Below the pieces are notes generated by a model. That model searched no databases. It worked only from the letters and a program-made list of their open reading frames with translations, and was not told the DNA's origin. A stretch of 64,000 nt of DNA. Origin: Dasypus novemcinctus. Taxonomy: Eukaryota > Chordata > Mammalia > Cingulata > Dasypodidae. Both the position numbers and the translations under genes were made by a program. Shown piece after piece: positions 10,637-23,620 of the stretch (its first letter is position 1; each line of letters begins with the position of its first letter). The DNA lies in assembly GCF_030445035.2 (NCBI RefSeq), contig NC_080682.1, positions 29,308,770 to 29,372,769 on the forward strand. The letters are read 5' to 3'.

Positions 10637-11404
10637 CTAGGATCACATTGAGAATGACTGGTGGGAAACCTCTGCCCTGCTGCTGCTGCTGAAAACCCTC
10701 CCAACACCAGACATCAGATCATGCTGGGTGAGTTAAAGATTCCTCTACTAGATGATCCTGCTTTCATTCTCTTTTTCCATTGCCTTGGACAATCCACTGC
10801 AAATCCTAGTGCTATGTCAGTGATTCTCGCTGTCCCTGAGGGTCATGGTGGGTGAGAAGTCCACAGTGTTTTGGGTGAGACCATTAGCTCTAGAGACATC
10901 TAGTTGCAAGCATGGTCTCCTGTTTCCCTGAGTGATTTCTAACTGATTCAAGGATCCCAGTCTCAATCAGAGTCTTCCCTGTTTTAAGAATCCTTAGTTT
11001 CACCCATGCCTCCTAAAATGGGGAGCTTGATTTTGGCCCCCCCACAATCCTCAAATTTAGGTAGTCTCCTTCATAACCTTAGAACTCTGTACCCAGAAGG
11101 AGACATAAGAATCATAAAGATCATTTTCTATCCCACCTCTCTGTGGCCACAATACAAATTGGGCAATGAAAGTCAATGCCTAGGAAATGGAACTTTCAAT
11201 TTCCAAGTTCTCCAAGACCTAGAGAACTTTATCCAGTGCAATAGCAAGTAGTCTGAGATTCCTTATTTTCAGGCATTCCTTTTCTTTCATAACCATCCCT
11301 CCCTCTGCCAATCCTGTACCACATACAAAATCCTCCTTCTCTGCAATAGATCTGCATGTTCACATACAGAAAACCCTTCTTCTAACTCTGATCCTTCTGA
11401 CGAT

Positions 11405-11815
11405 ACCCTCCTCCACTACCGTATGCCTCATCAGTGCCCCCTGAACCTATTTTATCCTCTTCCCATTCCCCCACAGCTCTCCCTCAACCATTTCCCTTCT
11501 CCCCACCCACCACCCACTCTAGAGCCCAACTCCCGACTCTCAAGCCTCCTTCTCCAGCTCCTGTCCTTTCTCTCCAGGAAGTGGCTGAGGCAGAAAGGAT
11601 TTTGTGCATTTACATCCCTTTCACCCTCTCTGATCTCTCCCAAATCAAGCAATGTCTCAGATTGTATTCCTCTGATCCTTCTCTTTTTACCAAAAATTTC
11701 AATACCCAGCTGTGCCTAATAACCCTACTTGAGAAACCTACAATTGCTCACCTCTTACAAATAAGCTTTTGCTTACTCCTAAGTCTATCCGGATGTACTC
11801 CTAAAAAGCATTAAT
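11405..11815 (+). pseudogene. Class I ERV gag-like remnant (proline-rich region and capsid start)
   Basis: A proline/serine-rich stretch is followed by residues like EVAEAERILC and then IPFTLSDLSQIKQCL. The second part strongly recalls the start of the capsid in HERV-H/HERV-W-type gag (VPFSLSDLSQI). Its place between the primer site and the nested LTR fits gag. It is a fossil, incomplete, and I infer no activity. Confidence 0.7.
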
Positions 11816-11909
11816 CAAAGCTATATGTGGTAAATATCTGACTATCTAAACTGCTATATTGAAGCATAATATACAGTGCTCAAACATTCCTAATTGATTG
11901 CTGACTACT

Positions 11910-12312
11910 TGTTGGAAACTGAGGCATGGTGGTCTCGCAAAGGGAGACCTACTGTTTCCATGGCTACTCTTTTAACATAGGAATGCAGCAATTAAACCTT
12001 TTGAGTCAGCAGGATAGAGCTGTCCAGGCCAGGGAGAAATACGAACAAACACACTTTGTAGTTTGAAAGGAATACTAAATCTTCGTACTTTGAGATAAAT
12101 TATTTAATTTATGAGTATTGTTAATGGGTAGTTACACTGCTTGTTATCTCGATAGTTGGAGTATATATAATGTCACATGTAGAAAATAAAGTTGTCTGAG
12201 GAGTGACTACTCCCAGACCCCCTGATCTCAGCTCTTTCTTTCTCTCTTTGTTTCACTCTCTCCTTTTCTCTTTCTTTCATTCCCTATACCCTTCGGGTCC
12301 AAATCTCCAACA
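11910..12312 (+). mobile_element. Class II (ERVK-like) solo LTR
   Basis: It starts TGTTGGAAACTGAGG and ends CCAAATCTCCAACA. The 6-bp duplication ACTACT flanks it (11904-11909 and 12313-12318), a length typical of class II elements. A TATATATAA box lies at 12162-12170 and AATAAA at 12185-12190, followed by GTTGTCTGAGGAG. No internal region remains, so it is a solo LTR formed by recombination. It interrupts the class I provirus and is therefore younger. Confidence 0.88.
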
Positions 12313-12318
12313 ACTACT

Positions 12319-15050
12319 AATAAAGGTGTTTCCAGAAATGAGCTTGTATATTAGAGGCAACAAGAATTTCAGAACAAATCTTTAAATCAGTAAAATCAGA
12401 GATATGAAGTAATAGAAAGCTTGGAGACAGCAATAATAAAGGAGTAACAATTATGAGTCAACTTAGTGAGCTTTATGTTTCTGTTGCTAAGTCTTAACTC
12501 ATTTTGTGTTTGTCTGTTAGTGTCAGTGTATATTTTAATACCTCCAATGCTGATATTAAATTGATAAGTAAAAATTCTTGAAAGAGCTCTATTCAAATGG
12601 TCCAAAATTAAATAAGTGCTTATATTGTTCCATTGTAAATCCTAAGTTTTCATGTGATAATGGAGAAAGAAGTTTTTTCCTGTACTGCTAGAATAAAATG
12701 GTTGTTAACAGATGTGACTGTGGTAATTATATATTATAAAAAGTTTGCCTTAAAACAGTTTCCAAAGTCATTTTAGTATGTGTTCTGTTAACACATTCCA
12801 TGTTATATATACATGCTATATAAAATGTTCTGTTCACATGTGTTCTGTTGAAATAGCAAAGTTTCTTAAATCTTTGGTTTGATTTAATAAAAGTTATAAG
12901 GAGTTTTCCTCTGGATTACTCAATATATAAAGAAAAGAAATCTGTTTCAAACCTGCTGTCCCTTAAAAATCTATCTCTAGAGCTGCAGGAAAAAAAACCC
13001 CACAAAAACTGACCATTGAAGGCTGCCATAAGTTGCACATAACAATAAATTATTATAAGTTAAAGAAACATCACTGCTATATGCAGTAGTCTCAAATATT
13101 GCTAGTTTGCTATGAAAATTACTATCTAATTATGTTACTATCATTTTGTTTTAAAACTTGCTAAGGTTTTCTTTATTAACTCCTTAGGCAATTCAGGCCA
13201 GCATGCACTCACCTTCTTATAAAAAACCAACAACAGATTTTGCAGTGTTTCCCCAAGACTGCGTACATAGCCCAACCATCTGTCCTGGCCTGGTGACAAA
13301 AATCTGGCTGAATGGAAAAAAACTGTGGCTATAACCCTATTTTGTTACATTAGTGATATATGTTATCCAGTAATTCTTTTTTTTTTTCAGAATTAAAAGA
13401 AGCCTCAGAAACTATACTTATCTTACTTTAAGAGCCTACAGTGAGCAAACAATTGGGACAAGCTACAAGAACCTTGCTGCTCTGTCAAACTCTTAAGTGT
13501 TGTTAAAGTATAATGTTTTTGCACACCACAGACTCTACAACAATTAATGGTCTTTCTGAAGTTGTTAGGGTACTAAAAATCCTTCATTCCTCATCTAGCT
13601 CAAACATTAAAGTTATTGTATGTGTAAATCAGGATAGGTTGTGCATGGAAATGAGAGACAGAAACACATCATGGTACTTTCAAAAAGTAAAGAAGACAAT
13701 AACAGAGGCTCATACAATAAGGCAGGTGAATCCTAACTTAATCTGTAAATTGGATGTAACCAGTACCAGTATTAGCTTTGGGTGAAGTTTGTGGCATAGG
13801 CAACATTCTAAATTAATACCATGTGGTCTTAGTCACAATTGTGTGAAGGGGCCAAAGTACAACATAACCACTTAGGTATGCAACTATGTTTAGCATACCA
13901 TGCTCTGTTGCAAGTAAAAGGCCTAACCCATTAGTGTACAGTCACTCTGAAAACTGCCATCCTTATCCAGGGGAGGGCTGCGATTACTAAAAACAAGTCA
14001 GAAACAATGAACTGTCATAAGCTTCCCTCTTTGGGGGAGAAATCTATGGAAAAACATCTGGGAGACCTGCCAGCAGTAGCAGGTAACTATATGTCATGTC
14101 CCTGCCTGCTCCTCTGATACTGCTCTCAGAACTGTCGAGACAGATGTCCTCAAGAAGATTCAGGGCCATACCATTGAGAACCAAGAAGCAGCAGAGGGTT
14201 TCAAAGGAAAAACAAACATCATGACTACCATACATTGTGGCAGCCAGCCCACCTCTCCCAGATGCCTAGTTCTTACCAGTAGCTCATGGATATTACCCAT
14301 GAATGCCATCATGCTCAATTCAATGACTGCAACAATTATCTCACTGGATGAGGCATCTTAGTCAAGCACAAACTCCAATAGCACAAGGGCAAGTGGAGTA
14401 CATCAGTCTCTTCCCTCTCTCAGAAGGGGCAAGGTATGCTATCACTGCTGCAAACACTGCAATAAAGCTCAAAACCAAGGAACTCTCTTTACCAGGCACC
14501 TTATTCAGTCTTAAACTATGAAACAGAATATTGTTTGAACTTTTTATTTAAAAACATGAATTGCTTTTTAACAAAACAGATAAAAGGCAATAAGAGACCC
14601 TTACAACAATGAACTGAGTTTAATTTAGCATTGTAAACCATAACCACAGCTCTAGTTAACAGCACAACTAAGACAGGCACTAATGTTACAAGTTAAAATG
14701 CTAGCCACCTCACAGCTCAAATAGGGAAAGTAATAATAATTTATTGTTGCCTATGTGTCAAACTATATAAACCAGGAGAAAATAAAATCATTTTAACCAT
14801 AGGCCTATGCAGCCATAAAGATTAGGAATCTTAAATTCATGAAAATTAAAAATCACTCAAAAACACTGTTATGAAACCAAAGTTAATAATTTGAAGTCTC
14901 CTATTTCTGCTAAAACTCCATGTATGTAAGCTCACCAAATTGTATAATTTCACTGTCAACCATTAATGTTCAATGTTGAGTATATAATCTTATTATTCCT
15001 TCTCTGTAGACTCCTTGAGGTGATAATCTTATAGCCCACCCTGAATTTCA
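12319..15050 (+). other. Interior of the class I provirus, mostly unrecognised
   Basis: About 2.7 kb lies between the nested solo LTR and the env-tail-like remnant. Position says it should hold the decayed pol/env part of the provirus. The longest open stretch (13513-13785, 90 codons) has no family I recognise. The text is AT-rich, without DAS SINEs or L1 blocks that I can see. Confidence 0.5.
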
Positions 15051-15240
15051 TGGTTAATTCCTACTCTTACCACGATTACAACCCCCATTCTCCTCATATC
15101 AGTCATCTCCCTGTTCATACACTAAATGATCATCTTAATGCAAGAGCAACAATACCAACCCTTCAGAGGCAAAAGTAAAAACCCATCAGGTACGATGGAA
15201 GGAAGCCCTTCTCTTCCCCGTGACAGCAGAAAGTAACTAG
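15050..15240 (+). pseudogene. Class I ERV env C-terminal-tail-like remnant
   Basis: Just upstream of the 3' LTR there is a hydrophobic stretch followed by a segment encoding LMQEQQYQPF. This recalls the cytoplasmic-tail motif of gamma-type envelope proteins (..LTQQYHQL). Position immediately before the 3' LTR fits. It is short, broken and a fossil. Confidence 0.5.
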
Positions 15241-15344
15241 ACTGAGTTGGTGCCCCGAATCTCCTCACCCTCCCATCCAGTCCCTCACTTTACACTCTCA
15301 GTATTAGTATTCATATCCCCCATCATATATCAAAGAGTTAAGAA

Positions 15345-15863
15345 TGTTAGAGGTTCTCTCTTACAAGGTTTACAATGTATGACTAACAGACTGTAACATA
15401 AAGAAAGGCAACCCCCATCCATTAAAATATTACTGATTGAACAAATTATAGCCTACTGAGCAAATGCAACCAGCCATTTCCTCACAAGGAAAAAGGGAAC
15501 ACCTGGTGATGGAACAAAGCAAGATAAGGAATTCCACTCCCCTCCTGATTAAGGCTCCACCAGCCCCTCTTACATTCCAAGAATATATTACTCCATAGCC
15601 CACTGCCCTGTAACCATACAGGGGAAAAATTTAATTCACTTCTATGGTCCCCTATTGGACCCTAGGTCTTATTTGAATCCTAACCCCCTCTTGCTGATTA
15701 ACATTGCCCTGTTTTTTGAAGCACTGTATAAATGCACAACTACTCCTTCCAAAAGTGGGCTGAAGTCTATTCTTCAGACCCCCTCACTGGGAGAACTCTT
15801 CAGTAAATTTCTTGCCTGCAATCATCAGTCTCTACATCCTGGTGAACACTGTTTTTACTAAAA
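15345..15863 (+). repeat. 3' LTR of the class I provirus
   Basis: It aligns with 10106-10616 from TGTTAGAGGTTC onward: 'cccctcctga', 'ttacattccaagaatat', 'tctatggtcccctattgg', 'cttcagacc', 'cctgcaatcatca'. The AGCCC repeat follows at 15864-15868. Confidence 0.85.
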
Positions 15864-15868
15864 AGCCC

Positions 15869-16300
15869 CATATTCTAACTGGGTAATATAGAGAAATATA
15901 TGGATTTAAGAGATATGCCATACTATAATATGAAAAATAATATTTTAAAAAAGAAAAAATGTAAGATGCTTTGAGGGCAATACATAACAAAACAACTGGA
16001 AATAGTGTGATCAGGGCAGACCTCAATAAAAAGTTGGCATCTAATCAGTAATTTCAAGAGGTATGAGTAAACCATACATGAACGAAAAGTTTTCCAAATA
16101 GGGTGGAACACTAATGCAAAGGTCTTGATCATATGGTTGGCTATGCATTTTGATGAATTGAAAGTTGTATCTTACAACAGTCATGCTAGATCATGTAGGA
16201 TGAGGGGTAATAATCAACCAATTAATATATTTGGATGATGGTAACTATTTTGGAGAAAAATATCTAAATGGAAGCAGTCTATGGAGACAGTAGGACTTGC
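15869..16300 (+). mobile_element. Ancient interspersed repeat, right part
   Basis: The motifs 'gtgatcagggcagacctcaataaaaagttggcat' and 'aaatagggtggaacactaatgcaaaggtcttgatcat' continue the old repeat seen at 9985-10100. Past about 16160 I see nothing assignable before the L1 begins. Confidence 0.4.
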
Positions 16301-16904
16301 TCTCTTAAGAAAACAATTTTAAACATGGCAACAGTTAGCAGATAAGACTCAGTCCTCTCATAAAAACAACAGAAAAAAGTCTAAAGCTGCCAGAGGAACC
16401 TGCTTTGTTGGTCAGTAGACCAGGACAGCATTTCACAGCTCCCAAGACATTGAGGGACAGAGAGATGAAGAAGCCAAAACAGCAAACTGTGAGTTGCTGA
16501 ACATTCAGCTACAGGGAAGGGCCCTCCTCCCATACCCCAGAAATATTCAACAGTGGTAAAACCCATGGCACAGTGAAGCTGATTGAAAGGAGACCAGATG
16601 TCTTCCTCCCTGCTAGCTGTTACAAGGGAAAATGGAGGGAGATTGGGGGTTTTCCTTCAGTGAATTCAGTAATCAGAGGCCACTTTGAAACTCTGCTCTG
16701 GCCAGTGGAAGACAAAGGAATGCCAAGAGAGATAAAACTCCATTGAAATGTGTGCCAACAAGCACCATACACTGGCTGGTCTGGAAATTATGTGGATTGA
16801 AGCTGCATTTAGAGTTCTCTTTACCCATTCTCTGGGAGGAAATTGGCACCCCATCACAGGCATGATTTTTGGTAACTTAAGCTGGGATATTTTAAGGACA
16901 TGAT

Positions 16905-17890
16905 ATGTTGAATCAAATATCAAGGAACTGTGAAAAAATAACAAAAGGCAAGAGAGATAAATTAACCATCAGAATAAATTCACCAACATATCAGATGCCT
17001 AGACATCAACAAAACAAGAGCCATACTAGGAGAGTGGAAGAGATGGCCCAGCTAAAGGAACAAACCAAATATCCTGAAGAGATTCAGAATTTGTGACAAT
17101 TAACCAATAATAATCACACAACTTTCATGAATCATTTTTAAGAATTGAAAGAAAATATGACTAAAGAGATAAAGTATAATAGGGAGACACTGAATGAGCA
17201 TGAAGAACAAATTGAAAGCCTGCAAAGAAAACTATGTGACTTTATGAGAATTAAAGACATGATGGATTAGATTAAAAATTGCATTAGAGGCACATATGAG
17301 CAGATTTGAAGTTCTTGAAGAAAGAATTAGCTAGTTTGAAGACACAACATGTGAACTTGAAAAGTCAGGAAAACAGAAAGAGAAGAGAATGGATAAAAAT
17401 GGAACAGGGTCTCAGAGACTAGAAAGATAGGGGAAATGCAAAAACATACATATTATCAATGTCAGAGAAGGAGAAGAGAATGGAAATGGGGCAGAAAGAA
17501 TATTTGAGGAAATAATAACTGAAAATGTCCCTACCCTTATGAAAGACAAAAATATCAAAGTCCAAGAAGGACAATGGACCACAACCAGAATAAGCACAAA
17601 TAGACTTACCCTGAGATACCTACTGTTCAGAATGGCAAGTATCAGAGATAAAGAGAAGATTTTTGAAACTGGCAAGAGAAAAGCATAGTATCATATACAT
17701 GGGAAGCTATATAAGATTAAGTACTGACCTCTCATCCAAAACCAAGGAGGAGAAAAGAAAATTGGTATGATGTATTTAAGGTATTGAAAGAGGAGAACTT
17801 CCAGTCAAGAATTCTGTATCCTGCAAAGCTGTCCTTCAAAAATGAGGGTGAGTTCAATATCTTCACACAAAAATGAAAACTGAACAGAAT
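16905..17890 (+). pseudogene. L1 ORF1 remnant
   Basis: Decayed ORF1 text with an N-terminal polar region (KRDKLTIRINSP near 16955), a Lys/Glu-rich coiled-coil-type middle (17140-17400) and a C-terminal part that includes 'gaattctgtatcctgcaaagctgtccttcaaaaatgaggg'. That last block is typical of old L1/HAL1. The normal product is the RNA-binding chaperone ORF1p; this copy has stops and frameshifts throughout. Confidence 0.65.
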
Positions 17891-18059
17891 TATGAGAGAT
17901 ATTAAACAGAGTGATGCAGTGCGAAAGGAAAAAACAAGGATGAAAAACTTGGAGAAAAGTTTAGAAATGAAGAATATTGGAAAGGGTAAAAAAAGTAGAC
18001 TATTAAATGATATGATAACTGAAAACCAAAAGTCAAAATGGATGAAGTAATACAATTAC

Positions 18060-21000
18060 AGGTATAACATTGAATGCTAATGACTTGAACTCCCCAATTA
18101 AAAGACACAGATTATTAGAATGGATTAAATAATATGACCCAACTCCATGTTGTCTATAAAAGACTCACCTCAGCTATAAGGACACAACCAGGTTAAAAGT
18201 GAAAGGTAGGAAAAATATATTGTAACTGAACAAGAGCTGGAGTAGCAATACAAATATCAGACAAAATAGATTGTTAATGCAAAACTGCTAGAAGATATGA
18301 AGAAGGTCATTACATATTAATAAAAGGGGCAATTCAACAAGAAGAAATAATTCTAAATATTTATAAACCAAACCTCAGTGCCCCAAGATACACGAGGCAC
18401 ACACTGGCAAAGCTGAAGGGAGAAATAGATGTCTTTACAATAATAGTTGGAAACTTCAATATGCCACTCTCACCATTGGATAAAAAATATGAACAGAGTA
18501 TAAATAAAGATACTGAGAAGTTGAATAATATGATAAATGAATGAGACTAACAGACATCTAGAGAGCATTACACCCCAAAACAGCAAACTATGCATTCTTT
18601 CAAGTGCTCATGGATCCTTTTCCAAGATAGACCATATGTTGGGTCATGAAACAAGTCTCAAAATTTTAAAAGATTGAAATTAAGCAAAACACTTTCTCTG
18701 ATCAAAACAGAATAAAACTGGAAATCAATAATGGACAGAAAAGGGAAAATTCATAAATATATGGAGATTAAACAACACATTCTTAAACAATGAGAGGGTT
18801 GAAGAAGAATTTGAGAGAGAATTCAGCAAATACCTTAAGACAAATGAAAATGAGAATACAACATACCAAAACCTATGGGACACCACAAAGGTAGTGCTGA
18901 GAGGAAAATTTATAGCCCTCACATCCTACATTAAAATAGAAGAAAAAGATAAAATTGAGGATCAAATCATACACCTGGAGGAACTAGAAAAAGAACAGTA
19001 AATTAATCCCAAGCCAAGATGAAAGAAAAAAATATTAAAGACCAGGGCAGAAATCAATGAAATTGAGAAAGAAAAAGAAAAAATAAACAATAGAAAGAAT
19101 CAACAAAACCAAAAGTTGGTTCTTTGAGAAGATAAAAAAAATCAACAAATCTTTAGCTAGACTGACAAAGAAAACAAGAGAAAAGACACAAATAAAATGA
19201 GAAATGAGAGGGGGACATTACCACTGACCCTATAAATATAAGAGAGATCATGAGGATACTATGAACAACCATATGTCAAAAAACTAGAAAATGCAGATGA
19301 GATGGACAAATTCCTGAAAACACATGAACCACGTCCACTGACTTGAGAAGAAATAGAAGACCTCAACAAATCAATCACAATTGAAGAGATCGAAACTGTC
19401 ATCAAAAACCTCCCAAAGATGAAAACCTTGGGACCAGACGGCTTCACAGCTGAATTCTACCAATAATTCAAAGATAAACTAATGCCAAACTTGTTCAAGT
19501 TCTTCCAAAAAAAAATTTGAACAGGAAAAAATGCTAACAAATTCATTCTATGTAGCCAACATCACCCTAATACAAAAACCAGGTAAAGATAATAATAAAA
19601 AAAGAAAACTACAGACTAATGTCTATAATGAATAGAATATAGACACAAAAATACTCAAAAAAATACTTGCAAACAGAATCTGAAGCACATTAAAATAATT
19701 ATACACCATGGTCAAGCGGGTTTTATTTCAAGGTATGCAAGGTTCAACATACGAAAATCAATTATCATGATAAACTACATTGACAAATTGAAGAAAAATC
19801 ACATGATCCCCTGAATTGATGTAGAAAAGACATTTGACAAAATATATCACCCATTCTTGTTAAACACAATCCAAAAGTTAGGAATAGAAGGACGTTTTCT
19901 CAATACGGTAAAATATATAGGTAAAGAACGGACAGGTAGTATAGTCAATGGTGAAACACTGAAAGTTTTCCCACTGAGATCGGAAACAAGATAAGGATGC
20001 CCACTATCACCATTAATATAAATGGAAAGGCATTCAGGGTTCATGGATTAGAAGACTAAATATTGATAAGATGTCAATTCTATCAAAACTGATTTACAGA
20101 TTCAACACAATCCCAATAAAAATTCCAACGGTCATTTTTGCAGAAATTGAAAAGCCAATAATAAAATTTATTTGGAATGGTAAGAGACTCTAAAGAGCAA
20201 AAACTGTCTTAAAGATGAAGTTGGAGGACTCTCACTTGCTGACTTTAAAGCATATTACATAGATTCTGTGGTAAAAAAAACAGCATGGTACTTGCATAAA
20301 GACAGACAGATTAACCAATGGAACCAAATCATGAACTCAGAAATTGATCCTCATATCTACAGTAAAGTGATTTTTGACAAGGCCATTAGGCCCACCTGGC
20401 TTGGTCAAAACAGTCTATTCAAAAAATGGTCATGGGAGAACTGGATAGCCATATCCAAAAGAAAGAGGACCCATATCTCACACCTTATACAATACTTAAC
20501 TCAAAATAGATCAAGGACTTAAATATAAAAACAATAGTGATTAAACTCAGAAGAAAATGTAGGAAAAAATTTTCAAGATCTTGTGGTAGGGATAGTTTCT
20601 TAAACCTTAAGACCAAAGAATGAGCAACAAAACAAAAAATAGATAAATGGGACCTCCTCAAAATTGAACACTTTTGTACCTCAAAGGATGTTGCCAAAGG
20701 GTAAAATGGCAGCTGACTGAATGGGAGAAAATATGTTGTAATCACATATCTAATAAAGGTTTAATATCCGTAGTCTATAAGGAGATCATACAACTCAACA
20801 ATAAAAAAGACAAAGTAACCAATTAAAAATTGGGCAAAAGACTTGAAAAGACAATTCTCTAAAGAAGAAATACAAATGGCAAAGGAAGACAAGAAAAATG
20901 TTCAACATCATGAGTGATTAGAGAAATGCAAACCAAAACTACAATGAGATCATTTCATACCTAACAGACAAGCCACTATTAAAAAAATGGAAAACTTTAA

Positions 21001-21400
21001 ATGTTAGAAAGGATATGGAGACATAATAATGATTATTCACTGTTGGTGGGAATGTAGGATGGTACAGTCACTGTGGAGGACTGTTTGGTAGTTCCTAATT
21101 AATTTGAGTATAGACTTGCCATGGGACCCTGCAATACCATTACTAGGTCTATACCCAAAAGAACTGGTAACAGTGACATGAATAGATATCTGCACACCTA
21201 TATTCATAGCAGTGTTATTCTCAATAGCCAAAAGTTGGAAACAACCCAGATGTCCATCAATTTAGGAACAGATTTAAAAAATTGTGGAGTATATACATGC
21301 AGCAGTAAGAAGAAATGATGTCATGAAACATGTGACAACATGGATGAACCTGATGCACATCATGTTGGGTAAAGCAAGCAAGACACAAAAAAGAAAAATA
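18060..21400 (+). pseudogene. L1 ORF2 remnant with RT deletion
   Basis: Endonuclease and RT motifs can be followed: 'ggaaacttcaatatgcca' (equivalent of the DFN motif) near 18450, a region like 'SINHRLGHE' near 18630, 'cttgggaccagacggcttcacagctgaattctacc' ([10 protein letters not shown]) near 19430, and 'gatgtagaaaagacatttgacaaaat' near 19815. The C-terminal part near 20268-20520 encodes AWYLHKDRQINQWNQ. The deletion near 20025 removes the catalytic centre. It is non-functional. Confidence 0.75.
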
Positions 21401-22055
21401 TTGTATGATTACCCTGCTATTAACTAAATATATTATGTGAAATATAAATGCATTTTGTGAGATATGAATATGGGTAGAATTGTGTATATAAGACCATTTT
21501 TCCTTGAACCTGAACAAATATATGTTAATACTACAGAAGGTTAATATCAGAACAAAGAACCCCAAAACATCCTAAGGAGACCAGAAACAGAGTACTGCAT
21601 ATTGTATGATTCCATTTAATAAAATGTAAGTATAAATCGATTCATAAAGAAGAAAGTTTATTAGTTATTACTTAGGTGTGAGGAAGGAATGCTAAGGAAC
21701 ATTTCTTTATGGTGACATAAAATTGTTTTGGAATTTTTAGGATGCTGAATGTACAACATTGTGATTATACTAAAAGCCATTGATTATATACTTTGTGTAT
21801 GCTTTGTATAGAAGAACCAGAAACAGTAGCTATGTACAGTGGAGAAAGCATAGAGAGATTGAGAGGTGAGAAATTTTGTTTGTCTCTTTTTTTGTCTATT
21901 ATTTTTAATATTGAAATGATGAAAATGCTCTAATAATGATTGAAGTGATGAATGCACAGCTAGATGATTATAGTAAATACCATTGATTTGTTCACCTTGG
22001 AGGAACTGTATGCTTTAATTGATTAAAATCAATAAAATTGTTTAAAAATTAAAGT

Positions 22056-22445
22056 CACATTAACTTTTTGAAAAATAAAAACAATTTAAAGAGAATTCCT
22101 CAAGGATAAGGTAACATTTGAGCAAATTGAACGTAATCAGTAGAGAGTCATACACATACCTGGTCGAAGTGAGGCTCAGACAACTGAAATAGATTCCTAT
22201 GATAGGCAGGTATAGTGTGGCATGTTTTTGTTCATACAGATAGAAAAGCAGGAACATAATAATGTAAAAAGAACAATTAGATAATACTTTAATAATATTA
22301 AATAAATAACTATGCATACTACTTGAAATTTGTTGATAAGAAACAAACATATTCAGTGCAATTGCAAAATAAAAATAATGCACAAATTAAAACAAGAATA
22401 AATATAAATCATGTGTGAAAGCCATGATGTTTTATTTAGTTTTAA
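22056..22445. other. Unassigned AT-rich DNA
   Basis: I see no gene, SINE or LTR signal here. The open frames in it lack codon bias and recognisable motifs. Confidence 0.5.
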
Positions 22446-22460
22446 AAATTTAGCATCATA

Positions 22461-22568
22461 GGGGAGCATGTAGCCCAGTGGTTGAGTGCCTGCTTCCCAT
22501 GTGCGAGGTCCTGGGTTCAATCCCCTGTACCTCTTAAAAGAACAACAACAACAACAACACACACACAC
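22461..22568 (+). mobile_element. Short tRNA-derived SINE with target duplication
   Basis: Head GGGGAGCATGTAGCCCAGTGGTTGAGTG, box B GGTTCAATCCC, then an (AAC)n/(AC)n tail. The duplication TTAGCATCATA occurs at 22450-22460 and 22572-22582. Confidence 0.85.
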
Positions 22569-22644
22569 AAATTAGCATCATACTTAACATAAATGAATGA
22601 AAAGCTCTGGTAGAACAGGAAATGAATAAAATATAATGAGCTAT

Positions 22645-22740
22645 TTTTTTTTCCCCTTGAGCTACAGAGGCTAAGAATTGAACCCAGGACCTCATATGTA
22701 GGAAACCAGTGCTCAACCACTGAACCACATCAACTCTCCT
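22645..22740 (-). mobile_element. Short tRNA-derived SINE
   Basis: On the minus strand it reads GTTGATGTGGTTCAGTGGTTGAG...GGTCCTGGGTTCAATTC and then an A-rich tail (poly T at 22646-22655 on the plus strand). Confidence 0.75.
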
Positions 22741-22764
22741 GAGCCGGTAAATCCATTTGTTTGC

Positions 22765-22862
22765 TTGTTGTTTGTCTGTTTTAGGAGGCACTGGGAATTG
22801 AATGGGTGACCTCCCACATGGGAAAGCAGGTGCTCATCTGCTTGAGCCACATCCACTCTCCA
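22765..22862 (-). mobile_element. Short tRNA-derived SINE
   Basis: On the minus strand it reads GGAGAGTGGATGTGGCTCAAGCAGATGAG, then GGTCACCCATTCAATTCCC and a tail with TAAAACAGACAAACAAC. This is the third short SINE within 400 bp. Confidence 0.75.
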
Positions 22863-23105
22863 TAATCAGTTTAAATATGTCTTAATATTTTATTCAGCTT
22901 TCACTTTTTTAGTTTTTATGTTTTTACAACTTTGTTTCAAAATCAGAAAAATGAAAGAACAGTAAAAGACAGATGAATATATGTAAGTCTCAATATAGAT
23001 GAAAAATATTTAGGATAATTAATTTTAAACCCTGATTTGCAGGGAAAAGTTTATATGAACTAAATAATAGTGAATAGTACATCTATAATAATATTCTTTC
23101 CCTAA
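22863..23105. other. Unassigned AT-rich DNA
   Basis: No gene, SINE or LTR signal recognised. Confidence 0.4.
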
Positions 23106-23109
23106 TTGT

Positions 23110-23620
23110 ACCCAATGACCACATTAATGTATGATTTTAGTTTTAGGAGGTTTGATTGTTTGAAGTTATATATAGCCTAGAAAATCAATTTCTTAACTGT
23201 AATCCATTCCTGTGATTATGAACCTAGTGACAGTAGGACTTATTGATGAAGTTACTTCAGTTAAGCCCACCTCAATCAGGATAGGTCTTAAACCAGGTAC
23301 TGGAGTCCTTTATAAGCAGAAAAGTTCAAACATAGAGGGAAAAAAAACATGGAAACAAGAACTAGAAATTCAACAGAAATTGGAAGGGAGACCAGGAGAG
23401 GCCACCATATGCCTTGCCATATGACAAACTAAGGACCAATGATTACCAGCAGCCAGCCCTAGAATGCCACAGTCTTCAAGAAGAAAGCATCACCTTGACC
23501 ATGCGTTGATTTGGATATTTATCTGCCCTAAATATGAGTGAATAAACATCTATAGTTTAACTGACTCATTTGGCGGACTGTACGTGAACAGCGCAGGAAT
23601 CTGAAACAGGACCTGTGTAA
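23110..23620 (+). mobile_element. Putative LTR-type or similar old interspersed repeat
   Basis: The wording 'gttacttcagttaagcccacctcaatcaggataggtcttaaaccag...ctggagtcctttataag', 'gccaccatatgccttgccatatgaca' and a late AATAAA (near 23540) resembles a common placental LTR-like repeat. The ends were not defined. Family is not assigned. Confidence 0.35.

Larger units (their letters stand above)
10101..15868 (+). mobile_element. Class I (gamma-like) endogenous retrovirus, broken, with nested solo LTR
   Basis: The provirus is bounded by two related LTRs (10106-10616 and 15345-15863) and the short direct repeat AGCCC at 10101-10105 and 15864-15868. The 5' LTR is followed by a primer-site-like stretch, a gag-like remnant near 11420-11815 and an env-tail-like remnant near 15050-15240. 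No clear pol was recognised. The LTRs differ at many positions, so it is old, probably tens of millions of years. It is clearly broken at many places. A class II solo LTR inserted into it at 11910-12312. Confidence 0.8.
16320..22055 (+). mobile_element. Old, nearly full-length L1, plus strand
   Basis: The order is: a 5' UTR-like stretch (16320-16900), an ORF1 remnant (about 16905-17890), an ORF2 remnant (about 18060-21400) and a 3' UTR ending with AATAAAATTG and an A-rich tail near 22030-22055. All frames are broken many times. Part of the RT domain is deleted at about 20025, where text from the 'cccactatcacc' block jumps to the 'ggattagaagactaaat' block. That removes the region expected to encode the [FY]ADD catalytic motif. 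Confidence 0.8.
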
